From assembly GCA_023151145.1 (NCBI GenBank), contig JAKLJM010000234.1:1-5742 (forward strand): DNA of 5,742 bases, read 5' to 3'. The notes beneath the pieces were generated by a model. That model did no database searches. It had not been told where the DNA came from and saw nothing but the letters and a program-made list of their open reading frames with translations. The translations under genes were made by a program, and so were the position numbers. Positions 1-5,324 of this stretch are shown here, piece after piece; positions within the stretch are counted from its first letter, which is position 1; each line of letters opens with the position of its first letter. The stretch is from Bacteriovoracaceae bacterium (GTDB taxonomy: Bacteria > Bdellovibrionota > Bacteriovoracia > Bacteriovoracales > Bacteriovoracaceae).

Positions 1-487
1 CAAAGAAAATTTAGAACTACTTGCAAATCGCATTGATGAAATTCAAACCTTTCTACAAAGACCTATGATTTTTGAAAATTTATCAATGTATTTAAACTTT
101 AAAGACTCCACTTATTCTGAATCAGAATTTATGGCAGAACTACATCAAAAAACAGGTGTTAAATTTTTATTGGATATCAATAACATCATCGTGAATAAAA
201 AAAATTTTCAGCTTAATCCCCTAGATTACATTCAGCAACTTCCCGCTGTTGCAGTAGCAGAACTCCATCTCGCGGGACATAGTAATTTAAAAACAACACA
301 AGGTGAATTTGCTTTTGATACCCACAGTACTTTAGTTGATGATGAAACCTGGGATCTTTATAAAATAGCGACCGTGAAATTCTCCTCTGCTTTTACCATC
401 CTAGAAAGAGATGAAAATATCCCCTCACTTCAAGAGTTAATTGACGAAGTGACCATAGCTCGACAAGTGACAGAGAATCATCCATGA
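1..487 (+). CDS. MNIO (DUF692) family peptide-modifying enzyme, BufB/HvfB-like, C-terminal part
   Basis: Partial gene cut by the left window edge; the reading frame is open from base 2, so the ATG at base 65 is an internal methionine and not the start. About 161 residues of a family usually near 280 are present. Family landmarks are in order: a PMIFENLS segment (the Glu is a usual metal ligand), FLLDINNIIVN, AELHLAGH, and FDTHSTLVDDETWDLY, where DTH supplies conserved iron ligands. All conserved motifs of the C-terminal half look intact, so the enzyme is probably active. Members of this family (multinuclear non-heme iron oxidative enzymes such as MbnB, TglH and BufB) oxidatively modify peptide precursors, often at Cys, with the help of a partner protein. 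The next gene encodes such a partner and overlaps by 4 bases (ATGA), implying coupled translation. Family assignment is firm; the substrate is unknown because no precursor gene is in view. Confidence 0.9.
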   Translation, partial: KENLELLANRIDEIQTFLQRPMIFENLSMYLNFKDSTYSESEFMAELHQKTGVKFLLDINNIIVNKKNFQLNPLDYIQQLPAVAVAELHLAGHSNLKTTQGEFAFDTHSTLVDDETWDLYKIATVKFSSAFTILERDENIPSLQELIDEVTIARQVTENHP

Positions 488-1281
488 CCCAAAAAAAGAG
501 TAACATTCGTCTCATTGAACATTATTTTGCCGATTTGATTGTCGATCAATCACAAACTCCCAAGCAAGAATTCTTGCAAGCCATCATCCCGGCCGGGAGT
601 CTTAGTCCTCTTGAGGCCTTCATGGTCTATCGAGGAGACTATGAAGCACGTTTGACAGAAGCACTTAAAAATAAATATGAAGGCGTTTATCTTATCGCAG
701 GCGATGATCTCTTTAATACGCTTGCGGCCATCTTTTTAACAGATGAAAAATCTTCGGTTAAAGATCTGGGGGAATTTGGTAAAAATTTTCCTGATTGGCT
801 TACTCACTCTGCCCCTTTACATCCAGATATGAAATTTCTTGATCAAGTGGCTACTGTGGACCTCATTTTCCACCAGCTTTTTCATTGTCCAAGTCCAACG
901 ATAACTCGTGTTGATACTGATGATGCCAGTAAAATATTTTTACATAACGGCAAACATATTATTCAGTACGATTTTACTTTTCCAGCCTTATCTCTTTGGC
1001 ATCATCGATACGATGAAGAACTCCCTGATGACTTTAATTGGAATCTAAAAGAATCGATTATATTTTCTAAAAATGTTCATAACCAAATAGATACCTTTAT
1101 GATTACCTCTCATTCCTTAAAAAATTTTTGGAATTATTTCTCATCTGATCATTCCTTATTAGAATCTCTTGAGTATTCGTCTAATCAACCAAATTTTGAC
1201 TCCTCTATATTTATTCCTCAATACACTGATTTATTGGCCTCTATTCTCCGCATATGTTTTCTTGGAGGGAATGATGCTTAA
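484..1281 (+). CDS. DUF2063 / HvfC-BufC-like partner protein of the MNIO enzyme
   Basis: A 265-residue protein. The N-terminal domain (about residues 8-107) has the DUF2063 pattern: SPLEAFMVYRGDYEARL at 41-57, then EALKNKYEGVYLIAGDDLFN at 59-78, then FGKNFPDWL near 98-106. A helical stretch FLDQVATVDLIFHQLF (118-133) matches the start of the usual second part. The C-terminal half is poorly conserved, as is common in this family. Older annotations call the domain a putative DNA-binding domain; better-studied members (HvfC/BufC, analogous to MbnC and TglI) instead bind the precursor peptide and form a complex with the MNIO enzyme in the cytoplasm. No signal peptide or membrane segment is seen. 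The start codon overlaps the upstream stop (ATGA) and no strong ribosome binding site precedes it, which fits translational coupling. Its end overlaps the start of the next gene. Family is clear; the exact partner role is inferred from family and neighbour. Confidence 0.85.
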   Translation: MTQKKSNIRLIEHYFADLIVDQSQTPKQEFLQAIIPAGSLSPLEAFMVYRGDYEARLTEALKNKYEGVYLIAGDDLFNTLAAIFLTDEKSSVKDLGEFGKNFPDWLTHSAPLHPDMKFLDQVATVDLIFHQLFHCPSPTITRVDTDDASKIFLHNGKHIIQYDFTFPALSLWHHRYDEELPDDFNWNLKESIIFSKNVHNQIDTFMITSHSLKNFWNYFSSDHSLLESLEYSSNQPNFDSSIFIPQYTDLLASILRICFLGGNDA

Positions 1282-1795
1282 ACTAATTAAGAACACTGTA
1301 ATTTTTACATGCTTCACTACAACTCTTTTTTTCTCGCTGAATGTAGCTGCAAAAGAAAATATTTTACTCACAATAACTAATGATGAAGATAAAGAAGTTA
1401 CACGTTTCGTTGCAGAGACAGATGCCGATGACCGAATCATTAAAAAATTTCACCAGGACACATTTGATGCTCGTGGAAAGCTTTTAAAACGTATTAGTGC
1501 TGAATCTAGAAACCTTAAAAACAATAATGGGATGGTTTTAAAAGCTCAGGATAAATATGTCGTCGTGGCCCTAAAATGCCAGAATTTTGATGAACAACAA
1601 GGTGGAGACATCAACATCGATACACTTTATAACGGTGCGACAGGAGAGAGAAGACAATATTCCATTGAATTATCAAAAGATAAAGCAGCTTGGTCTGTTT
1701 ATGTGAAAGATCAAAAAGTGAAGTCAATGCACTTACAAAGTAACAAAGTGATGCTCATTGGCACAGTCGGAATTAAAAATATAGTTATGAAATAA
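1274..1795 (+). CDS. exported protein of unknown function, last gene of the MNIO operon
   Basis: I do not recognise this protein. The start is placed at the ATG at 1274 because GGAGG at 1264-1268 lies 5 bases before it; the in-frame ATG at 1271 is only 2 bases from that motif, and the longer frame back to 1169 would lie inside the upstream gene. The resulting 173 residues begin with a classic signal peptide: Lys-containing MLKLIKN, a hydrophobic stretch to about residue 24, and VAA before a predicted cut after Ala26. The mature part (about 147 residues) is charged, rich in Lys and Asp, probably mostly beta-strand in its second half, with a single Cys at 102 and no lipobox. It ends just before a terminator and its start overlaps the stop of the DUF2063 gene, so it belongs to the same operon. 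It could be a periplasmic partner of the modification system or simply co-transcribed; it lacks the multiple cysteines of bufferin-type precursors. Confidence 0.75.
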   Translation: MLKLIKNTVIFTCFTTTLFFSLNVAAKENILLTITNDEDKEVTRFVAETDADDRIIKKFHQDTFDARGKLLKRISAESRNLKNNNGMVLKAQDKYVVVALKCQNFDEQQGGDINIDTLYNGATGERRQYSIELSKDKAAWSVYVKDQKVKSMHLQSNKVMLIGTVGIKNIVMK

Positions 1796-1796
1796 G

Positions 1797-1819
1797 AAAA
1801 CCGCCTTCTAGGCGGTTTT
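1797..1819. terminator. bidirectional intrinsic terminator between convergent genes
   Basis: A perfect inverted repeat: AAAACCGCC (1797-1805), loop TTCTA (1806-1810), GGCGGTTTT (1811-1819). On the plus strand the GC-rich 5-bp core is followed by seven T residues (1816-1822); on the minus strand it is followed by TTTTCTTATTT. It therefore can end the MNIO operon from the left and the minus-strand 319-residue gene from the right. The stop codon of the minus-strand gene sits in the loop, and its last codons form one arm. Confidence 0.92.
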
Positions 1820-2767
1820 TTTATTTTGAGTATGGTTAAGTTCTATCTCTTGTAAGATCTTTACTTCCTCTTCAAATCGTCTATTCACTTTTTCGACCAC
1901 ATGAAAAAATGCTGGTCTTAATTCTGTTCGATGATCTTCCGGTACAAAATCTTCATATCGAGCAAAAATATAAAACTCATTATCTGGTGAGTGACGAAAG
2001 TTTTTACCATTGCCATAAAAATTCATAATTCGAGTATCGAGTGTGTATTTTACATATTCGTCTCGTGACTCCCAATCAATATTTTTAAAAGAGCCTAAAG
2101 TATCTTCTAAGTTTTTTGTGGTCAGTGATAAAAGTGAATTGACTGGAATCTTAAAATGCATTTGTCTTGAAAAATTAATTTTATTCATGAAGTTTTTGTC
2201 GACTATTTTTAAAATAACTCCATGTTTGGAAACTTGATGAATAGATATTTTATTAGAGTGATCAACAAAATCTTTATCTAATTTTAACATCAAAGGAATA
2301 TTGGTTTTTAATCTAAAACCTCTAAGCATATAGTGTTCTGTCAAAATCTTGCGATAAATAAATTGCGAATAGATTTCTTTGGTCATCCATTTCATCGAAG
2401 TAATCGTATAATATGGACCATGTTCAGATTCATAAGAAAACAATATTTCATCTTTACGATCAAACCAAGTTAAGCGCAGACGACTGTCGAGGTAACTCTC
2501 ATAGAGATCATACAATGTAGATTTTAATACTTGTGTTTTATTACTTAACCAAATGACTTGATTTTTTAATTCTTGAAGTGAGCGATTTAGTTGAGTGAGA
2601 GATTGAACATTATTAAAGTTTTTAAACTTCGATCGTTGCAAGATACAAGTTTGATCCCAATCTGCCCAATGAAAAGATAAGTTATCCGTTAGTACAAGAG
2701 CTTCACTTAAATTTTGACGGCTCAAGTATTTGTCTAACAAAAGGTTTTTAGTATTCATAACTGACAT
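1808..2767 (-). CDS. hypothetical protein, 319 residues, with a weak PilZ-like segment
   Basis: I do not recognise a full-length family. The protein appears cytoplasmic: no signal peptide or membrane segment. The N-terminal 100 residues are largely helical (a leucine-rich stretch about 53-92 could form a short coiled coil). In the middle, RGFRLKTNIPLMLKL (149-163) followed by ISIHQVSKHGVILKI (174-188) resembles the arginine-bearing start and the D/N-x-S-x-x-G turn of a PilZ cyclic-di-GMP-binding domain, but Gln178 replaces the usual Asp/Asn and the arginine cluster is reduced, so ligand binding is doubtful. The C-terminal end (about 289-312) is a charged helix. Start: GGAG at 2773-2776 on the minus strand lies 5 bases before the ATG at 2767; a second in-frame ATG at 2758 is less well placed. 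The stop lies inside the shared terminator. It is divergent from the HD-GYP-like gene across 179 bases, hinting at a regulatory theme. The PilZ idea is only a suggestion. Confidence 0.75.
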   Translation of the reverse strand: MSVMNTKNLLLDKYLSRQNLSEALVLTDNLSFHWADWDQTCILQRSKFKNFNNVQSLTQLNRSLQELKNQVIWLSNKTQVLKSTLYDLYESYLDSRLRLTWFDRKDEILFSYESEHGPYYTITSMKWMTKEIYSQFIYRKILTEHYMLRGFRLKTNIPLMLKLDKDFVDHSNKISIHQVSKHGVILKIVDKNFMNKINFSRQMHFKIPVNSLLSLTTKNLEDTLGSFKNIDWESRDEYVKYTLDTRIMNFYGNGKNFRHSPDNEFYIFARYEDFVPEDHRTELRPAFFHVVEKVNRRFEEEVKILQEIELNHTQNKKTA

Positions 2768-2946
2768 CCTTACTCCACAATCGAGAAAATCGAATCTTTA
2801 GACTCCATTTTAGTTTCTGACTGAATTTGTCGGAAAAAATTCAACAAAGCTTTACAAATAAATGAATTTATTAAGTTTAATTTGACTTAAGGGACTTAGA
2901 AAAAAGCCGAAAAGTGCAACATAATCTTGGCGATGGAACTTAAAAT
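2768..2946. promoter_or_regulatory. divergent intergenic region with two inverted repeats and weak promoter candidates
   Basis: This 179-base AT-rich stretch must hold the start signals of both flanking genes. Two inverted repeats are visible, each with an 8-base spacer: TGAATTT (2822-2828) with AAATTCA (2837-2843), and TTAAGT (2871-2876) with ACTTAA (2885-2890). For the plus-strand gene a CATAAT at 2920-2925 could be a -10, 21 bases before the start codon, with only a poor -35 (TTAGAA, 2896-2901). For the minus-strand gene, TAAAAT (minus strand, 2812-2807) is a possible -10 without a good -35. TTGACT at 2882-2887 has no suitable -10 at normal spacing. Individual promoter calls are weak; the regulatory nature rests mainly on position. 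Confidence 0.4.
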
Positions 2947-3951
2947 ATGAAAAATCCATTCGATCTACTCGAACAAAATTCCTTAGCTTTTAAGCTAACC
3001 CCGATTTCCTATCGAGAGATTTTTCATTTAGTTGAAGTCCCTTGTGATATTTATGGCAATGTCGATGGTCTCTTCAAAGTTGTTATCCACAAACGTGGCG
3101 AAGTCCATGCTGCCATTATAAAAGACTTAATCAGCAGAAAAATTAAAAACATTTTTGTTTTAGAAGAACACCGCACTTTACTAAGAGAAGTACAGCAGGA
3201 GCACTTGAGATCTGTGACTCGCTCACTATCAATCGGCGACTCTCAAGAAAAAGCAAAACTCATGGCCAATGCACTAACATTAAATATGGGCTATCTTTAC
3301 GAGGATCCTACCAACGATGCCATCTTATCTCTGCAAGTACAGTCCGCTAAAAACTTTTCGCTTTTTTTATACAATAAACCTCAGTTACATGAAACTCTAT
3401 TCAAAGAGTTTATAAAGCAAGGCCACCATTACGTTTTAAGTCAGCCCTTTATTTCAACATTATTTTTTATCGGCGTCCTAAAACAATCCCGTCTCTACGC
3501 TGAAAAAGATATCGAATTATTTTTTCTCACAAGTTATTTGAAAGATGTTGGCATGAGTGCAATTCCTGTTGAAAAATTTAACGAGGAAGAACTAGACGAA
3601 GGATCTAAAAAATTATTAGCGTCTCACCCACAGCTTTCGTTAAACATTCTTAAGGGGAGAGCTCCTCTTCCACCCAATTTTATGAAAATCATTGAGAATC
3701 ATCATATTTTTAGTACACTGACCAATGAAAAAACATTGCATGACAAAGAGGATGAACTCATCTATGGCTTTGAAACAATTATGATGGCTGTAATGGACAC
3801 TGTCGCCGCCATGATCACTCCAAGGCCATTTAGAAAACCACATACTTTATTTAATGCACTCGATGTCGTTCGAGTCTTAATTTCAGAACAATACCCACAA
3901 GAATTTAAATTGATCGTTCACTACTTCAGAAATTTTTTCAAAGAGCAATAA
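2947..3951 (+). CDS. degenerate HD-GYP-like domain protein, probably catalytically inactive
   Basis: A 334-residue cytoplasmic protein. An N-terminal module (about 18-80, with CDIYGNVDGLFKVVIHKRGE and SRKIKNIFVLEEHR) resembles the small domain often placed before HD-GYP modules in Bdellovibrio relatives. The C-terminal half (about 160-330) follows the HD-GYP layout: LTSYLKDVGMSAIPVEKF (194-211) corresponds to LLHDIGK-x-x-IP, SHPQLSLNILKG (226-237) to the H...G..IL helix, IIENHHI (248-254) to the HHE region, AVMDTVAAM (281-289) to the conserved Asp helix, and RPFRKP (293-298) to RPYR. Key residues are lost: the HD pair is Lys199-Asp200, the expected first His position is not His, HHE reads HHI, and GYP is absent. 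Cyclic-di-GMP phosphodiesterase activity is therefore unlikely; a binding or scaffold role is inferred. The start is secure: an in-frame TAA lies two codons upstream (2941-2943), and GGAA at 2935-2938 is a modest ribosome site. An HDOD-type reading is the main alternative. Confidence 0.75.
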   Translation: MKNPFDLLEQNSLAFKLTPISYREIFHLVEVPCDIYGNVDGLFKVVIHKRGEVHAAIIKDLISRKIKNIFVLEEHRTLLREVQQEHLRSVTRSLSIGDSQEKAKLMANALTLNMGYLYEDPTNDAILSLQVQSAKNFSLFLYNKPQLHETLFKEFIKQGHHYVLSQPFISTLFFIGVLKQSRLYAEKDIELFFLTSYLKDVGMSAIPVEKFNEEELDEGSKKLLASHPQLSLNILKGRAPLPPNFMKIIENHHIFSTLTNEKTLHDKEDELIYGFETIMMAVMDTVAAMITPRPFRKPHTLFNALDVVRVLISEQYPQEFKLIVHYFRNFFKEQ

Positions 3952-4062
3952 ACGCAATAGGCGACTAAATTCATTCAACATAAAATTCTTTTCAAATCGA
4001 ATATTTATTGAAAAACTGATCTTACTTCGTAAGCAAGTGACCATCAATCTAGGGAGGGATAA

Positions 4063-4281
4063 ATGGCCAGTACTGATATTAGTCCGTTGACAGGTATTAT
4101 TGAGGAAGACAAGGTCTTCGTTGACTTTGGAGAACATGAGGGAAAATCAGTTCTCGAAATCGCTGATACTCTGCCTGAGTATTATGATTTTCTTTTAGAA
4201 AACAAACACGGGGGCAAATGTACTATTCGCCGCTCTAAAGACAAATCTTTCAAACTTTATGTCTCACAAATAGCTCATTAA
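4063..4281 (+). CDS. small protein with DUF3820 / ExoX C-terminal-like motif
   Basis: A 72-residue protein that is very likely real: the ribosome site AGGGAGGG (4051-4058) is the strongest in the window, GGAGG lies 5 bases before the ATG, and an in-frame TAA immediately precedes the start, so it cannot be longer. Residues 20-46 (VDFGEHEGKSVLEIADTLPE, then YYDFLL) match the pattern FGKHKGK-hydrophobic-x-E-I...P-x-Y-x-x-hydrophobic-L found in DUF3820 proteins and the short C-terminal domain of exonuclease-X-like proteins. In those proteins it is a small accessory domain, possibly contacting nucleic acid; here it stands alone. The C-terminal part is basic (CTIRRSKDKSFKLYV). No signal peptide. 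It follows the HD-GYP-like gene after 111 bases, so it may have its own promoter, and a large stem-loop lies 8 bases past its stop. Function is unknown. Confidence 0.75.
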   Translation: MASTDISPLTGIIEEDKVFVDFGEHEGKSVLEIADTLPEYYDFLLENKHGGKCTIRRSKDKSFKLYVSQIAH

Positions 4282-4288
4282 TTTTTCG

Positions 4289-4319
4289 ACATTTCTTGGG
4301 CATTTTGCCCAAGAAATGT
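4289..4319. other. perfect 13-bp stem-loop, possible atypical terminator
   Basis: ACATTTCTTGGGC (4289-4301), loop ATTTT (4302-4306), GCCCAAGAAATGT (4307-4319): no mismatch over 13 pairs. It begins 7 bases after the stop of the 72-residue gene and ends 84 bases before pstC, the position expected of a terminator. However, neither strand has a T-run after it (TTAAGATC on plus, CGAAAAATT on minus), so it is not a standard intrinsic terminator. An mRNA 3'-end stabiliser or a terminator working without a U-tract are alternatives. Confidence 0.7.
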
Positions 4320-4325
4320 TAAGAT

Positions 4326-4343
4326 CTAACAAAATCCTAACAA
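4326..4343 (+). promoter_or_regulatory. Pho-box-like direct repeat upstream of pstC
   Basis: Two identical 7-base units, CTAACAA at 4326-4332 and 4337-4343, are separated by AATC, giving an 11-base period. This is the architecture of PhoB/PhoP sites: two 7-base units with a 4-base spacer, on one helix face. Against the E. coli consensus unit CTGTCAT, each unit keeps CT at positions 1-2 and CA at 5-6; the TAACA core also resembles the TTAACA repeats bound by PhoP of Bacillus. It lies 60 bases before the pstC start, in the only promoter region of a phosphate transport operon. The site is a prediction from spacing and context. Confidence 0.6.
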
Positions 4344-4359
4344 TCGATCGCCTCTTTTT

Positions 4360-4380
4360 TGAGTAAAATACTCATATATA
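4360..4380 (+). promoter_or_regulatory. candidate -10 region of pstC overlapping a 15-bp palindrome
   Basis: TAAAAT (4364-4369) and TATATA (4375-4380) are the two -10 candidates before pstC; neither has a good -35, as is usual for activator-dependent Pho promoters. TAAAAT lies inside the palindrome TGAGTA-AAA-TACTCA (4360-4374). With TAAAAT the leader would be about 28 bases. The gap from the Pho-box-like repeat to TAAAAT is 20 bases, about one helical turn more than in the classic E. coli layout, so the exact promoter is uncertain. Confidence 0.35.
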
Positions 4381-4403
4381 TCAACTGAAAAAAGCGTATA
4401 ACC

Positions 4404-5324
4404 ATGATTCATTTAAAATCCAAAACCCAAGATGCCCTACTTTTCTATTTATTAAAATTCTTAGCACTGATCGTCATAGGTTTACTCTTCGCCATAATTG
4501 GCTCACTTATCTATTCAGCCCTACCGGCCATCAAAGCTTTCGGTCTAAGTTTCTTTTTTAAAAATGAATGGAATCCTATTGAAGAAAATTTCGGTGCCTT
4601 ACCTTTTATGTTTGGAACTATTGCCACTTCATTTCTCGCCGTTTTATTGGCAACCCCCATTAGTATTTGTATTGCTCTCACTATTAGTGAGTATCTACCG
4701 AAAAGATTTTCTAAATTATTATCGCTTTTGGTGGAAATGATTGCAGCTATCCCAAGTATTGTTTTTGGACTTTGGGGAATTTTTCATCTTATTCCGTTTG
4801 TGAAAGAAACGTTGGCACCATTTTTAAAAACTTATTTTGGTTTTTTACCTTTTTTTCAAGGCCCGAGTTTTGGAATTGGAATTCTCACAAGTTCAATTGT
4901 CCTGGCGATTATGATCACACCTACCATCTCTTCAGTGTGTCGTTCAATATTTAAAGCAATTCCTCCACTACAAAAAGAAGCTGCTCTCGCTTTAGGAGCT
5001 ACAAAATTTGAAGCCATTAAAATAAGTATCATTTCTCCGTCAATTTCTGGAATCACTAGTGCCGTCATTCTAGGTTTAGGGAGAGCTCTCGGCGAGACCA
5101 TGGCGGTAACGATGCTTATCGGAAATTCACCAGTCATTAGCTCTTCACTTTTCTCACCAGCGGCAACGATGGCCTCTGTTATGGCCAATGAATATACAGA
5201 CGCGAACTCTCCTCTGCATATCGCTTCACTTTGCTATATTGCTCTTTTATTATTTGTGATTACATTTATTTCAAATATTTTTGCTAAACTTATCATTGGC
5301 CGTTTTAACAAAGGACGTGCTTAA
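4404..5324 (+). CDS. pstC: phosphate ABC transporter permease PstC
   Basis: Inner-membrane permease subunit of the high-affinity phosphate importer PstSCAB; it pairs with PstA to form the channel driven by the ATPase PstB. The 306 residues are normal for PstC. Family hallmarks: NEWNPIEENFGALPFMFGTI (54-72, compare WNP..E.FGAL..I.GT), SEYLP (95-99), AAIPSIVFGLWGIFHLIP (114-131), and the cytoplasmic EAA loop EAALALGATKFEAIKISI (192-209) followed by LGLGRALGETMAVTMLIGNS (223-242). About six membrane segments are visible, near 13-38, 70-97, 107-131, 155-178, 213-238 and 272-297. The start is the first possible ATG: an in-frame TGA lies at 4386-4388 with no start codon between. No clear Shine-Dalgarno motif precedes it. 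The stop overlaps the pstA start by one base. The promoter region carries a Pho-box-like repeat. No pstS precedes it, unlike the common pstSCAB order. Confidence 0.96.
   Translation: MIHLKSKTQDALLFYLLKFLALIVIGLLFAIIGSLIYSALPAIKAFGLSFFFKNEWNPIEENFGALPFMFGTIATSFLAVLLATPISICIALTISEYLPKRFSKLLSLLVEMIAAIPSIVFGLWGIFHLIPFVKETLAPFLKTYFGFLPFFQGPSFGIGILTSSIVLAIMITPTISSVCRSIFKAIPPLQKEAALALGATKFEAIKISIISPSISGITSAVILGLGRALGETMAVTMLIGNSPVISSSLFSPAATMASVMANEYTDANSPLHIASLCYIALLLFVITFISNIFAKLIIGRFNKGRA

Noticed and set aside
1169..1273. Longer start for the exported protein, giving a 208-residue product
   Set aside because: It would overlap the DUF2063 gene by over 100 bases, has no good ribosome site, and would bury the signal peptide; the ATG at 1274 with GGAGG 5 bases before it fits far better.
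1231..1440. Minus-strand open frame of 69 codons
   Set aside because: It is antisense to the signal-peptide region of the exported protein; its hydrophobic stretch is a mirror of that coding sequence.
2882..2910. TTGACT as a -35 for the HD-GYP-like gene
   Set aside because: At 17-base spacing the -10 would read AGCCGA, which is not credible.
3989..4014. Inverted repeat TTTTCAA / TTGAAAA between the HD-GYP-like gene and the 72-residue gene
   Set aside because: The arms are short and AT-rich with a 12-base spacer and no T-run, so neither a terminator nor an operator can be supported.
4021..4033. Small hairpin CTTAC-TTC-GTAAG before the 72-residue gene
   Set aside because: The stem is only 5 bp with a 3-base loop and no T-run; likely chance, and not placed over the ribosome site.
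3883..4137. Minus-strand open frame of 84 codons across the 3952-4062 gap
   Set aside because: It overlaps the ends of two well-supported plus-strand genes and matches no recognisable family.
4856..5188. Minus-strand open frame of 110 codons
   Set aside because: It lies entirely inside pstC opposite its conserved EAA region; composition reflects the complement of pstC and there is no independent support.
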